Positions 35,120-45,077 of a stretch of DNA of 64,000 nt are shown one piece after another. Within the stretch, counting starts at the first letter, position 1, and each line of letters opens with the position of its first letter. Origin of the DNA: Lewinellaceae bacterium (GTDB taxonomy: Bacteria > Bacteroidota > Bacteroidia > Chitinophagales > Saprospiraceae); contig JACJYK010000001.1 of the NCBI GenBank assembly GCA_020636135.1, positions 2,156,501-2,220,500 of the forward strand. Direction: 5' to 3'. A program made the position numbers and the translations under genes. A model generated the notes under the pieces. The model ran no database searches and was not told where the DNA came from. It saw only the letters and a list, made by a program, of their open reading frames with translations.

Positions 35120-38095
35120 TTAGTGTACCAAAATCAATTTTTGAGTCAGGTCAACGGAATTTGACTTAAAGTTGACCATGTAAATGCCTTTACTCAAGTT
35201 CTGAACATCAGCTACCAGGGACTGGTGGCCACTGGTCAGGGCACCCTGATAGACGGTTTTAACCAGACGTCCGTTCAGGTCATAAATGCCAACCTGAGCT
35301 GTTTCTGTTTTAGGCATGGTAATATCCAGCCGGACATACCCAAGTGCACTTGGATTCGGATAACTTTTCAGGGCATAACCATCGGCTTCGGCAATGTAGC
35401 CGATGCTTGTGGTAGCCAGGTCACCAAAGTAACCATATTGTGCTAGTGCGGTCCATCCCAACGCCCAGTTTTCGGTATTGCTGAAAGCTCCGCGGTAATC
35501 CACTTTGTCGATGAATGAGTCGTCATCCGGGTAGGTTGCACCACTCAATGCCGGAGAACTTCCATTGGGGCGTGGATCCAGTCCTCCATCGGGTTCACGG
35601 GAAATACCACCCAACTGAGGATCTTCCTGCATGGTACCTCCTGCTATCAGGCGAGCCAAAACATCCACATCATCCCCACGCACATATTGTGCAATATCAA
35701 AGGCAAGGTTGTTGGGGAATTGCATCTCACCTGATTTCAGGCGATCCAATGAAGTGTCATCCACCCGCAGGCCGTAGCCCGGGATTTCGGTTATGATCGA
35801 ATTCCAGATTTCAGCTGCTCCGTCATTCCGGATCCGGATACCATTACTGGTTTTGTTGTTTTCCGAATTGACTCCGGCTCCGATGAAGGTTGCATTGTAC
35901 AACCGGCCAACGGTCTTGGGTTGATTATCTACTGCTTCAGAGCCATCATATTCCACAGCGTTGTCTCCTACACCGATGGACTCACCACCGTCGGAAATGG
36001 ATTTATCCAATTGAATGGAAAGGAGGAACTGCATGGAACCATCCCAGCTCTCATCAAAGTCGTAGGAATCATCACCACAGAATGCAACTACAGCATGTTT
36101 CAGACTAACGGTACCCCCGAAGGTTTCGATACCATCATCTTTATTGGCAAATACTTCAATGTAATCAATCGTCGTACCGCGACCAACACCACCCATGGTC
36201 AATCCATTGATTTCATTGTTCGCTCCCAGGACAGAACCTCCGTGGCGAATCGAAACGTATTTCAATATTCCGGAATTATCATCGGGATCATTACCGCCAT
36301 AGAAAATACGCGGTTCAGTCGATGGAATTCCTTCAATTACATCCTCAGCAACCGTAGATCCACTGGGAATATCTTCGCCAATCGGTGCTTTACCCAATAA
36401 GATCAGACCACCCCAGAGCTGGTTATCGTCGGCTGTAAGGTCCGTGGTTGAATTCAAATCATCGATTTCAGCGGTAAAGATGATTGGTGCGTCCTTTGTT
36501 CCTTCCGCAATGATCTTACCTCCCCGGGTGATGATCAGTGCCGATGTTTGGTCAATACCATTGGTTGGTACCAGCCGGCCACGGACAACAGTGCCTGGCT
36601 CGATGATTATGGTAGCGCCATCTTCAACATACACATAACCGTCCAGGATGTATTCTTTATCGTTGGTCAGTGTCAAAGTTTCACCGGCTTCGATATCGGT
36701 ATCAACTATGATATTGGACTCGGTAGTTACCAGGTTGCCAAAATATCCATATTGTGAAAGTGCGGTCCAGCCTTTAGCCCAGTTATCGGTATTGCTGAAA
36801 GCACCACGGTAAGCCACTTTCGTTATATAAGCATCATCGTCCGGGTAAGTGGCTCCGCTTAAAGCCGGGGAACCAGCATTCGGACGGGGGTCGAGACCTC
36901 CGTCAGGGATACGGGAAATGCCACCCAGTTGTGGATCCTCCTGCACGGTGCCATCGGTGGTAAGTTGCGCTAAGACATCAGCATCACTTCCTTTTACATA
37001 TTCCCCGATATTAAAAGCCAGGTTGTTGGGAAATTTCATCTCGCCGGCTTTAAGGCGGTCCAGTGAGGTGTCATCCACCCGGAGTCCATATCCTGGTACT
37101 TCGGTTACAATGGAGTTCCAGATCTGAGCTGCTCCGTCATTCCGGATGCGAATACCATTGCTGGTCTTATTGTTCGTTGAGTTCTTTCCAGCGCCGATAA
37201 AGGTCGCATTGTACAGGCGGCCTACGGTTTTCGGCTGATTATCCACGGCTTCGGAACCATCGTATTCGACGGCATTGTCTCCAACGCCGATGGTTTCACC
37301 TCCGTCTGTGATGGTTTTATCCAATTGAACAGACAGTAAAAATTGCATGGACCCGTCCCAGCTCTCATCGAAGTCATAGGAATCGTCACCACAAAAGGCA
37401 ACGACAGCATGTTTCAGGCTGACGGTACCCCCGAAGGTTTCGATACCATCATCCTTGTTGGCAAAGATTTCGATGTAATCGATGGTTGTTCCCCGGCCAA
37501 CACCACCCATGGTCAAGCCGTTAATTTCATTATTGGCACCCAATACGGAACCCCCATGACGGATTGAAACATATTTCAAAACTCCGGAATTATCATCCGG
37601 ATCATTACCGCCATAGAATATACGGGTTTCCGTAGAAGGAATACCTTCGATGACGTCTTCTGCTACACTGGAACCGCTGGGGATGTCCTCACCGATCGGT
37701 GCGCGTCCCAGAATGATCAAACCTCCCCACAACTGATTATCATCTGCTGTAAGATCCGTTGTTGTTGACAGGTCATCAATTTCTGCGGTAAAGATGATCG
37801 GGGCAGCGGCGGTACCTTCGGCAAAGATCTGGGCGCCCCGCGTGATGATTAGAGCAGAAGTCTGATCGATGCCGTTGCTGGGAACCAGCAAGCCTTTGAT
37901 CACAGTACCTGCTTCAATATTCAGCACACCGCCTTCTTCGAGAAATACGTATCCATCGAGGATGTATACGGTATCTTTTGACCAGTTATAGGTCAAATTT
38001 TCTTGCAGATCCCCATCGGTGATGGTTCTGGTTGGCTGACTCCACAGTGCAAGTCCTGTGAACATCAGAAGAATGAGCTGTAAAATGCGTCTCAT
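35120..38095 (-). CDS. T9SS-exported protein with two near-identical 438-residue halves
   Basis: 991 residues from the ATG at 38095, where the signal peptide MRRILQLILLMFTGLALWSQ starts. Two copies of a ~438-residue domain follow, each with N-Q-L-W-G-G-L-I, GGNDPDDNSG, KYVSIRHGGSVLGANNEING, DDGIETFGGTVSLKHAVV and PDGGLDPRPN. The Gly/Asn/Asp-rich short strands suggest a right-handed parallel beta-helix. The C-terminal ~85 residues (LKSYPNPSALGYVRLDI, KGIYMVNFKSNSVDLTQKLILVH) are a T9SS type A sorting domain. The TonB receptor gene 135 nt downstream is probably its partner. Ligand is unknown. Confidence 0.8.
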   Translation of the reverse strand: MRRILQLILLMFTGLALWSQPTRTITDGDLQENLTYNWSKDTVYILDGYVFLEEGGVLNIEAGTVIKGLLVPSNGIDQTSALIITRGAQIFAEGTAAAPIIFTAEIDDLSTTTDLTADDNQLWGGLIILGRAPIGEDIPSGSSVAEDVIEGIPSTETRIFYGGNDPDDNSGVLKYVSIRHGGSVLGANNEINGLTMGGVGRGTTIDYIEIFANKDDGIETFGGTVSLKHAVVAFCGDDSYDFDESWDGSMQFLLSVQLDKTITDGGETIGVGDNAVEYDGSEAVDNQPKTVGRLYNATFIGAGKNSTNNKTSNGIRIRNDGAAQIWNSIVTEVPGYGLRVDDTSLDRLKAGEMKFPNNLAFNIGEYVKGSDADVLAQLTTDGTVQEDPQLGGISRIPDGGLDPRPNAGSPALSGATYPDDDAYITKVAYRGAFSNTDNWAKGWTALSQYGYFGNLVTTESNIIVDTDIEAGETLTLTNDKEYILDGYVYVEDGATIIIEPGTVVRGRLVPTNGIDQTSALIITRGGKIIAEGTKDAPIIFTAEIDDLNSTTDLTADDNQLWGGLILLGKAPIGEDIPSGSTVAEDVIEGIPSTEPRIFYGGNDPDDNSGILKYVSIRHGGSVLGANNEINGLTMGGVGRGTTIDYIEVFANKDDGIETFGGTVSLKHAVVAFCGDDSYDFDESWDGSMQFLLSIQLDKSISDGGESIGVGDNAVEYDGSEAVDNQPKTVGRLYNATFIGAGVNSENNKTSNGIRIRNDGAAEIWNSIITEIPGYGLRVDDTSLDRLKSGEMQFPNNLAFDIAQYVRGDDVDVLARLIAGGTMQEDPQLGGISREPDGGLDPRPNGSSPALSGATYPDDDSFIDKVDYRGAFSNTENWALGWTALAQYGYFGDLATTSIGYIAEADGYALKSYPNPSALGYVRLDITMPKTETAQVGIYDLNGRLVKTVYQGALTSGHQSLVADVQNLSKGIYMVNFKSNSVDLTQKLILVH
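35412..38039 (-). repeat. Direct duplication of 1314 nt within the T9SS cargo gene
   Basis: Unit A about 36726-38039 and unit B about 35412-36725. Landmarks such as GYFGNLVTT / GYFGDLATT and NQLWGGLI recur exactly 1314 nt apart, so 438 codons. Many silent differences separate the units while the protein stays closely matched. Outer boundaries are approximate. Confidence 0.85.
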
Positions 38096-38281
38096 ATGAT
38101 TTTTTTGTAATTTGTTAGATTGGATATTCACTTTACTTTGCAAAAGTCTCTAACCGGCATTAAGCTGGTGTTATGGCAGTGTTAACAAATTATGAAGTTC
38201 GTAACTAGCTCATTATCAGTTCATAGATAATAATTTATCAATTGATCTGTTGCCACACATCGGATTTCTGAAATAACCTTT

Positions 38282-38289
38282 TATCTTTG
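38282..38289 (+). promoter_or_regulatory. Putative -7 box TATCTTTG for pyrG
   Basis: Exact TAnnTTTG match ending 31 nt before the pyrG ATG at 38321. No TTG at the right spacing. Confidence 0.4.
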
Positions 38290-38320
38290 AGACCCGTAAC
38301 GAGTTGAACGCAAAATCATT

Positions 38321-39934
38321 ATGACAAAACACATTTTCGTTACGGGTGGCGTCACCTCTTCCCTGGGAAAAGGTATTATTTCCGCCTCTCTTGCCAAATT
38401 GTTGCAAGCCCGTGGATTCTCCGTCACCATTCAGAAATTTGACCCTTACATCAACGTGGACCCTGGTACGCTCAATCCTTATGAGCATGGGGAATGCTAC
38501 GTAACCGACGACGGTGCCGAGACGGATCTGGACCTCGGACATTATGAACGCTTTCTGAGTGTCCCAACCTCGCAGGCCAATAATGTAACTACCGGCAGGA
38601 TCTACCTGACCGTCATCGAAAAGGAGCGGGGAGGGGCCTACCTGGGGAAAACAGTGCAGGTGGTACCCCATATTACCGATGAGATTAAAAGACGTGTGCG
38701 GCTTTTGGAAGAAGCAGGTCACTACGACATCATCATTACGGAAATAGGAGGGACTGTGGGTGATATTGAATCATTGCCCTATCTGGAAGCCCTGCGGCAG
38801 ATGCGTTTTGAATTAGGTAAGGAAAACTGTCTGACGATCCACCTGACCCTGATCCCATACCTGGCTGCAGCCAAAGAGCTAAAAACCAAACCTACCCAGC
38901 ATTCCGTAAAACAATTACTGGAAACCGGTATCCAGCCGGAAATCCTGGTTTGCAGGACCGAATATCCGTTGCCCAAAGACATCCGGCGTAAACTGGCTCT
39001 TTTTTGCAACGTAGATGAGCGCTCCGTGATCGAAGCAAGGGATGCAGAGACCATTTACGATGTGCCGCTCCTGATGCTGAAAGAGAAACTGGATACGAAT
39101 GTCCTCCAAAAACTGAAACTGAGCACCAAGGCTGCACCCAACCTGGAAGCCTGGACAGAATTTTTAGGGAAATTGAAGAATCCTATCCGGGAGGTCCGCA
39201 TTGGCTTGGTTGGTAAGTATAATGAGCTTCCAGATGCGTACAAATCGATCCACGAGTCATTTGTACATGCTGGCACCTCCCATGAATGCAAGGTCCATGT
39301 GATTCCGATTCACTCCGAAGACCTGGAAAATCACGACGATATTCCTAAGAGACTTAGTAATCTGCATGGTGTTCTGGTTGCTCCCGGCTTCGGTGAACGT
39401 GGCATCGAGGGCAAGATCCAGGCCATCCGTTTTGTAAGGGAAAACAAAATTCCATTTTTTGGTATCTGTCTGGGTATGCAATGTGCTGTCGTGGAATATG
39501 CCCGGAATATAGCAGGTTTGCCGGAGGCCCATACCACGGAAGTAAATCCCAGAACGCCCGACCCGGTTATTGACATGATGCCTGAACAGAAAAAAATCAC
39601 CCAGAAAGGGGGCACCATGCGTCTTGGCGCATACGATTGCCGGCTGGAACCGAAAACCAGGATCTACAAAGCTTATAAAACCAGGAATATCAGTGAACGA
39701 CACCGCCACCGCTATGAGTTCAATAACAAATACCTGGACCTGCTGGAAAACCACGGCATGAAGGCCTCCGGATTCAACCCGGGAACCGGTCTGGTGGAAG
39801 CCATTGAATTAAACGATCATCCCTATTTTGTAGGCGTACAGTTTCACCCCGAGTTGAAAAGTACCGTGGAAAAGCCGCATCCTTTGTTTGTAGCTTTCGT
39901 CGGGGCATGCATCGAATACAAGAACCGGCAATAA
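38321..39934 (+). CDS. pyrG: CTP synthase
   Basis: 537 residues, full length. The N-terminal amidoligase domain has KHIFVTGGVTSSLGKGIISASLA (P-loop-like) and DPYINVDPGTL. The C-terminal glutaminase domain has the nucleophile in FFGICLGMQCA and the His-Glu in VQFHPELKS. It converts UTP to CTP with glutamine. It is divergent from the T9SS cargo gene. A CCGGAA/TTCCGG hairpin at about 39958-39976 follows but lacks a T-run. Confidence 0.98.
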   Translation: MTKHIFVTGGVTSSLGKGIISASLAKLLQARGFSVTIQKFDPYINVDPGTLNPYEHGECYVTDDGAETDLDLGHYERFLSVPTSQANNVTTGRIYLTVIEKERGGAYLGKTVQVVPHITDEIKRRVRLLEEAGHYDIIITEIGGTVGDIESLPYLEALRQMRFELGKENCLTIHLTLIPYLAAAKELKTKPTQHSVKQLLETGIQPEILVCRTEYPLPKDIRRKLALFCNVDERSVIEARDAETIYDVPLLMLKEKLDTNVLQKLKLSTKAAPNLEAWTEFLGKLKNPIREVRIGLVGKYNELPDAYKSIHESFVHAGTSHECKVHVIPIHSEDLENHDDIPKRLSNLHGVLVAPGFGERGIEGKIQAIRFVRENKIPFFGICLGMQCAVVEYARNIAGLPEAHTTEVNPRTPDPVIDMMPEQKKITQKGGTMRLGAYDCRLEPKTRIYKAYKTRNISERHRHRYEFNNKYLDLLENHGMKASGFNPGTGLVEAIELNDHPYFVGVQFHPELKSTVEKPHPLFVAFVGACIEYKNRQ

Positions 39935-40051
39935 ACCCTCGCCTTACAGCGCTGTGACCGGAATCTTATTTCCGGGTATCATATTATCGGTTTTATCTAT
40001 GGTATCAATTTTGTAATCATTTGATCAGAGATGTATTTGATGATTGCTTAA

Positions 40052-41488
40052 TTGAATCCTGTGCTAAGGGCTCAACAGAGAGATAAGTTTGAGTTGGCGC
40101 GGAGAGCCGGTATTCCAGCTTTGATCTTTATGATCAATCTGGTCTTATTGATCAGGCAGGAACCATACTTTTGGGACACCATTCAGTTTGGTTCGCTGCA
40201 TCCGGAATACTTTATTCGCACTGATTTTTCCAGCATGCTGCTACCCGATGAGATCGATAGTGGACATCCTCCATTTTTTGGTCTGTATATAGCGGCAATG
40301 TGGAATACGTTCGGGAGGAGCCTGGCGGTTTCTCACCTGAGCCTGATTCCCTTTTTGCTGATCTTCACCATTTTCGCGGTTCGTTTATCCCAGCTTTTGG
40401 TACCCGGAAGGGTAGGTGTCTGGCTACTGGCGTTAATCTTACTGGATACCACCTTTTTAGCCCAGGCTACACTGGTCAGTCCGGACATTTGGTTGTGTGC
40501 ATTTTTCATGATGTCCCTCTATGGCATCTTTGCGCATCGACGGCACCTGGTACTTTTAGGCTCGTTGTTGCTGTCGATGGTCAGTTTGCGCGGTATGATG
40601 GTGGTAGCCGGATTGATATCTTTTGAAGTGTTGCGGGATCTGCTCATCGACCGGAAAAAAGGGTTTCAGATTTTTGCTGCCCTTCCTTCTTATGTGCTAA
40701 GCATTCTGTTTATTATAGCATTCCTTACCACGCATTACCTGACAAAAGGCTGGATCGGATATCATCCTGATTCACCGTGGGCACCAAGCTTCCAGTGGGT
40801 CTCACCCGCCGGGTTCCTGAAGAACACACTATTATGGGCTTGGCGGGTGGTTGATTTCGGTCACCTGTTTATTGTGGTATTGACAATGCTTCTGTGGTTC
40901 CTGGCACGTTCCCATCCTTTGGCATGGCGGCGTGCCAAACCATTTTTCCTTTTGTTGCTGGTCATGATCATGGTAACCCTTCCACTACTATTGTATCAGA
41001 ATCTGTTGGCACATCGCTACTTTCTGCCTCTTTATTTCACTTTTGCGATCACCGGGATTGTCACATTGAATGAAATGCCGTTCCGCAAAATGAGGGCATC
41101 CATCCTGGCAATGATTTGTACTATCGGGATGTTATCCGGTCATGTCTGGAATTATCCCATCGGGGTATCCCGGGGCTGGGATGCCAGTCTGGCTTATCTT
41201 CCGTATGGGAATCTGATGACGGATGCCAAGAATTACATCGATTATCTGGGCCTCCCGTATTCGATGATTGGGACGGCGTTTCCAAACCTCAGGTCTGAAT
41301 ATTTTACCCATCTTACCGATAATCGCCGCATCTTTAAGGAGAAGGATCTGGGGACGGACCGATACATTCTTTATTCCAATGTGATGAATGAATTTTCAAA
41401 TGAGGAGATTCAGACGCTTTACTCCAACTGGCAAGTGCTCAACATGTGGAAGAAAGGTGCGGTAGAAGTTATTTTATTCAAACGATAG
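40052..41488 (+). CDS. GT39/PMT-like multi-pass membrane protein
   Basis: 478 residues with about nine to eleven membrane helices. PYFWDTIQFGSLHPEYFI and the following D-E-I-D-S-G-H-P-P-F-F-G near residues 50-77 resemble the first extracytoplasmic loop of GT-C glycosyltransferases of the ArnT/PMT (GT39) type, where an acidic residue and H-P-P are conserved. It may transfer a sugar from a polyprenyl carrier. The start is TTG at 40052 or GTG at 40061; no ATG fits. Acceptor is unknown. Confidence 0.7.
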   Translation: MNPVLRAQQRDKFELARRAGIPALIFMINLVLLIRQEPYFWDTIQFGSLHPEYFIRTDFSSMLLPDEIDSGHPPFFGLYIAAMWNTFGRSLAVSHLSLIPFLLIFTIFAVRLSQLLVPGRVGVWLLALILLDTTFLAQATLVSPDIWLCAFFMMSLYGIFAHRRHLVLLGSLLLSMVSLRGMMVVAGLISFEVLRDLLIDRKKGFQIFAALPSYVLSILFIIAFLTTHYLTKGWIGYHPDSPWAPSFQWVSPAGFLKNTLLWAWRVVDFGHLFIVVLTMLLWFLARSHPLAWRRAKPFFLLLLVMIMVTLPLLLYQNLLAHRYFLPLYFTFAITGIVTLNEMPFRKMRASILAMICTIGMLSGHVWNYPIGVSRGWDASLAYLPYGNLMTDAKNYIDYLGLPYSMIGTAFPNLRSEYFTHLTDNRRIFKEKDLGTDRYILYSNVMNEFSNEEIQTLYSNWQVLNMWKKGAVEVILFKR

Positions 41489-41576
41489 CCCGATTTAACC
41501 AGGACTTTGTCATCTTCGTGGCCAGATCATAGGCTTAGCTTACACCTGGATTTGATCTTACTTATAGTTACGGATT

Positions 41577-42110
41577 ATGAAAAAACTGAGCCTGGAAGCA
41601 TTGGGCCGGCACAGTATTGCCGATCACCTGGAAGCTGAAAAAATACCGGTAAAAGTAGTATTGGACAATATACGGTCCGGGATCAATGTCGGCTCTGCTT
41701 TCCGTACGTCCGATGCGATGCTCGTGGATGAGATCCTTTTGGTTGGCATTACCCCGCAGCCTCCACACCGGGAGATACTGAAAGCGGCCATTGGTGCTGA
41801 AGCAAGTGTGCGCTGGCAATATTTTGCGACTCCGGAAGCATGTATTATCTATTTGAATACCTTAAAATATTCAATCTGGGCGGTAGAGCAGACCGATGTT
41901 AGTGTGGATTTAAGGAGTTTCAGGTTTAATCATCAGCAACCGGTCGCGCTTGTCTTTGGTAATGAAGTACATGGAGTAAGCGAAGCATTTTTACCGGTGG
42001 TAGCAGGAGCAATTGAAATACCCCAATTCGGGACCAAACATTCGCTCAATATCTCTGTGACAGTTGGCATCGTACTATGGGAAATGCTCCGGCAGTGGAA
42101 GCCGGATTAG
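41577..42110 (+). CDS. SpoU-family RNA 2'-O-methyltransferase
   Basis: 177 residues. The three SpoU motifs are present: N-I-R-S-G-I-N-V-G-S-A-F-R-T near residue 31, LVFGNEVHGVS near 122, and IEIPQFGTKHSLNISVTVGI near 144, which form the trefoil-knot SAM site. Family members methylate tRNA or rRNA ribose, for example TrmH at G18. There is no extra N-terminal substrate domain, so the target is not certain. It is convergent with ilvA. Confidence 0.92.
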   Translation: MKKLSLEALGRHSIADHLEAEKIPVKVVLDNIRSGINVGSAFRTSDAMLVDEILLVGITPQPPHREILKAAIGAEASVRWQYFATPEACIIYLNTLKYSIWAVEQTDVSVDLRSFRFNHQQPVALVFGNEVHGVSEAFLPVVAGAIEIPQFGTKHSLNISVTVGIVLWEMLRQWKPD

Positions 42111-42153
42111 ATTTTATCAACCAGGACTTTAGGAAGGTACACCAGCATTACCG

Positions 42154-43428
42154 CTATACCAGGAAATCGAACAACATCGGATCTTTATTGACATTCTGGT
42201 AATCGATGCCGTACTGATCCATTCGCTGCACCAGACCTGCATAGGCATCCCGTTGTTTTAACTCAATACCTACCAGGGCGGGTCCTGCATCACGATTATT
42301 CTTTTTGGTATATTCAAAATGGGTGATATCGTCATCCGGACCCAATACATTATTGAGGAACTCCCGAAGCGCACCGGCGCGCTGGGGAAAACGGATGATG
42401 AAATAGTGTTTCAAACCTTCACTCAGCAGAGAACGTTCTTTAATTTCTTCAGTACGGGTAATGTCATTGTTGCCCCCACTCACAATACAGCATACATTTT
42501 TGCCTCTGATCTCTTCCCCCAGGAGGTCCAATGCAGCAACCGACATGGCACCTGCCGGTTCAACGACAATGGCTTCCTCATTGTACAGCTTCAGAATGGT
42601 GCTGCAAATCTTGCCTTCATCGACCAGCAGAACGTCATCGACAAGTTGCCGGACAATACGAAATGTCTTGTCACCCGCTTTTTTTACCGCAGCGCCGTCT
42701 ACAAATCGATCGATTTTGGATAGAGTAACTACCTGTCCCTGACGGATGGCCTCGGCCATAGAAGGCGCGCCAGCCGGTTGTACACCAATTAGCTTGGTAC
42801 GCGGGCTCAGTTGCTTAAAATAACTACCTACCCCTGACAACAGGCCTCCACCACCAATAGGCACAATGAGATAGTCAAGGGGCACCTTGGCATCCTGTAA
42901 GATCTCCACGGCTACAGTCCCCTGGCCAGCCATGATCTGTTCGTCATTAAAGGGGTGGATAAAGGTCTTGCCATTTTGCGTACAATCCTCCATCGCAATC
43001 TCATAGGCGGCATCAAAGGTATCCCCGGTCAGTACGATCTCCACGAACTCCTTACCGAAGGTCTTTACCTTTTGAATTTTTTGCAGGGGTGTGGTGGATG
43101 GCATGTAAATCTTACCGGGTGCCTCAAGCAATCGGCAGGCAAAGGCGACTCCCTGAGCATGATTGCCGGCGCTGGCACATACGACCCCTCGCTCCAGTAC
43201 ATCGGAAGCTAACGAGCTCATTTTATTGTACGCACCTCGTACCTTATAGGAACGTACCACCTGAAGATCTTCCCGTTTAAGCAAGAGGTTGCACCCATAC
43301 AACTCCGATAAATGCAGATTGTGCATCAAAGGCGTATGATAAGCAACCTCTTTCAAACGGATACTGGCGGCCTGGATGGCTTCCAATGATATGAGTGGCG
43401 CCGTTCCAGTCGCTTCAGTTGTGGTCAT
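42154..43428 (-). CDS. ilvA: Threonine dehydratase (biosynthetic)
   Basis: 424 residues. The PLP lysine lies in VVRSYKVRGAYNKM, the phosphate loop is IGGGGLLSG, and the C-terminal ~85 residues (LKHYFIIRFPQRAGALREFLNNVLGPDD) form one ACT-like regulatory domain, so it is the short form rather than the two-domain E. coli type. It makes 2-oxobutanoate for isoleucine synthesis. Last gene of the ilvD-B-N-C-A operon, 9 nt after ilvC. Confidence 0.96.
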   Translation of the reverse strand: MTTTEATGTAPLISLEAIQAASIRLKEVAYHTPLMHNLHLSELYGCNLLLKREDLQVVRSYKVRGAYNKMSSLASDVLERGVVCASAGNHAQGVAFACRLLEAPGKIYMPSTTPLQKIQKVKTFGKEFVEIVLTGDTFDAAYEIAMEDCTQNGKTFIHPFNDEQIMAGQGTVAVEILQDAKVPLDYLIVPIGGGGLLSGVGSYFKQLSPRTKLIGVQPAGAPSMAEAIRQGQVVTLSKIDRFVDGAAVKKAGDKTFRIVRQLVDDVLLVDEGKICSTILKLYNEEAIVVEPAGAMSVAALDLLGEEIRGKNVCCIVSGGNNDITRTEEIKERSLLSEGLKHYFIIRFPQRAGALREFLNNVLGPDDDITHFEYTKKNNRDAGPALVGIELKQRDAYAGLVQRMDQYGIDYQNVNKDPMLFDFLV

Positions 43429-43437
43429 ACCGATTTT

Positions 43438-44484
43438 TTATTGTTTTTCCGGGCGCAAACTTCTTACGGTACGTCCGGCTTGCCACATTTCTGATTCACG
43501 TAATTCTTTTAATTCCTGCTCCAATTTTACCCGGTAATCCGGTTGTGAGTTGGAATTTATGGAAATGCGGGCCTCATTACCAGTGGATACGCTTTTATAG
43601 AGATCTTCAAATACCGGCCGGACAGCATCACGGAAACGGTTTTTCCAATCCAGGGCTCCACGTTGCGCCGTCGTCGAACAGTTCGCATACATCCAGTCCA
43701 TTCCATTCTCGGCAACCAGAGGCATCAGTGATTGAGTCAGTTCTTCAACGGTTTCATTGAATGCTTCCGAAGGAGAATGCCCATGTTCCCGGAGCACGGT
43801 GTATTGAGCTTCAAAGATTCCCTGAATGGCTCCCATCAGGGTCCCGCGTTCACCGGTGAGGTCTGAATAGACTTCATTTTTGAAGTTGGTTTCAAACAGA
43901 TATCCGGAACCGACACCGATGCCGAGGGCTAGTGCCCGTTCTTTGGCATTTCCGGTCGCATCCTGGTAAATGGCATAACTGGAGTTGAGGCCACGACCCT
44001 CCAGGAACATACGGCGTAATGAGGTGCCTGATCCTTTCGGAGCAACCAGGAATACATCGATATCCTTTGGAGGGATGATCTCCGTCTGGTCGTTGAATGT
44101 GATGCCAAAACCATGAGAGAAGTACAATCCTTTGCCTGCCGTAAGATGTGGTTTGATCTGCGGCCAGGCTGCTATCTGAGCAGCGTCACTAAGCAAATAC
44201 AAGAGAATGGTACCACGTTTTGCCGCTTCTTCAATGCTGAAGAGGGTTTCACCGGGAACAAATCCGTCAGCAACGGCTTTATCCCAGGACTTGGATGGAT
44301 TACGCTGACCAACGATCACATTGAATCCATTATCACGCAAGTTTAATGATTGTCCTGGCCCTTGAACGCCATAGCCAATAATGGCAATTGTTTCATTTTT
44401 TAGAATTTCCCGGGCTTTTTCCAAAGGGAATTCTTCTCTGGTGATCACAAATTCCTCGACACCACCAAAATTTAATTTAGCCAT
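43438..44484 (-). CDS. ilvC: Ketol-acid reductoisomerase
   Basis: 348 residues. The NAD(P)-binding loop is GYGVQGPGQSLNLRDNG, a Bacteroidota variant of the usual GYGSQGHAHALN; the cofactor loop that follows is VGQRNPSKSWDKA. The Mg sites are in the helical domain (YSDLTGERGTLMGAIQGIFEAQY, E at NETVEELTQSLMPL). It isomerises and reduces acetolactate and acetohydroxybutyrate. Fourth gene in the ilv operon, between ilvN (17 nt) and ilvA (9 nt). Confidence 0.96.
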   Translation of the reverse strand: MAKLNFGGVEEFVITREEFPLEKAREILKNETIAIIGYGVQGPGQSLNLRDNGFNVIVGQRNPSKSWDKAVADGFVPGETLFSIEEAAKRGTILLYLLSDAAQIAAWPQIKPHLTAGKGLYFSHGFGITFNDQTEIIPPKDIDVFLVAPKGSGTSLRRMFLEGRGLNSSYAIYQDATGNAKERALALGIGVGSGYLFETNFKNEVYSDLTGERGTLMGAIQGIFEAQYTVLREHGHSPSEAFNETVEELTQSLMPLVAENGMDWMYANCSTTAQRGALDWKNRFRDAVRPVFEDLYKSVSTGNEARISINSNSQPDYRVKLEQELKELRESEMWQAGRTVRSLRPEKQ

Positions 44485-44501
44485 ACGAATACGATTTCAA
44501 T

Positions 44502-45041
44502 TTATTGTATAATGTAATTTTCCTGAAGTGATTTTAGGTATGTGTTAAGCCTTTCCATTGGCTTGACGATAGCCACACGTCCGGAGCGGACAAACTCAAA
44601 GATGCCTATGTCCTGCAGGTCATTGAGCAATGCTTCGGTCTCTGTGGAGTGACCGGTTTTTTCGATGACGATAAATTCCTCCTCGATAACGAGGATACGG
44701 GCATTATGCGCGCGGATCAATCGTTCTACGCGGTCACCATTCTTGAAAGCATGAGTAGGGACTTTGTAGAGCGCGATCTCCTGATGAACGATCTCCGAAT
44801 CACGGTAATAAAAAGCCTTAAGTACGTCCACTTGTTTTTCCAGCTGTGCCACCAGTTTTTTAACCATATCCTCTTCGACCAGGACCACAATTGTGAACCG
44901 GTGAATCCCTTCCAGTGAGGATCTCGAGGTGGTTAAACTCTCGATGTTTATGTGTCTACGGGTGAATATGGAGACAACCCGTGTCAGCAAACCGGTTTTA
45001 TTCTCTGTAAAAACCGTTATCGTAAATACCTGCTTGTTCAT
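44502..45041 (-). CDS. ilvN: Acetolactate synthase small (regulatory) subunit
   Basis: 179 residues. An N-terminal ACT domain (FTITVFTENKTGLLTRVVSIFTRRHINIESLT) binds the end-product amino acid; the C-terminal half (about 80-175) continues as the ALS_ss_C domain. It confers feedback inhibition and activates the large subunit IlvB, encoded 36 nt upstream. Length and layout match IlvN/IlvH. Confidence 0.95.
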   Translation of the reverse strand: MNKQVFTITVFTENKTGLLTRVVSIFTRRHINIESLTTSRSSLEGIHRFTIVVLVEEDMVKKLVAQLEKQVDVLKAFYYRDSEIVHQEIALYKVPTHAFKNGDRVERLIRAHNARILVIEEEFIVIEKTGHSTETEALLNDLQDIGIFEFVRSGRVAIVKPMERLNTYLKSLQENYIIQ

Positions 45042-45077
45042 AATCCACTTTTTCGATTTTAACCGACAATTAATCCG

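Noticed and set aside
39958..39976. Terminator after pyrG
   Set aside because: The CCGGAA/TTCCGG hairpin lacks a T-run.
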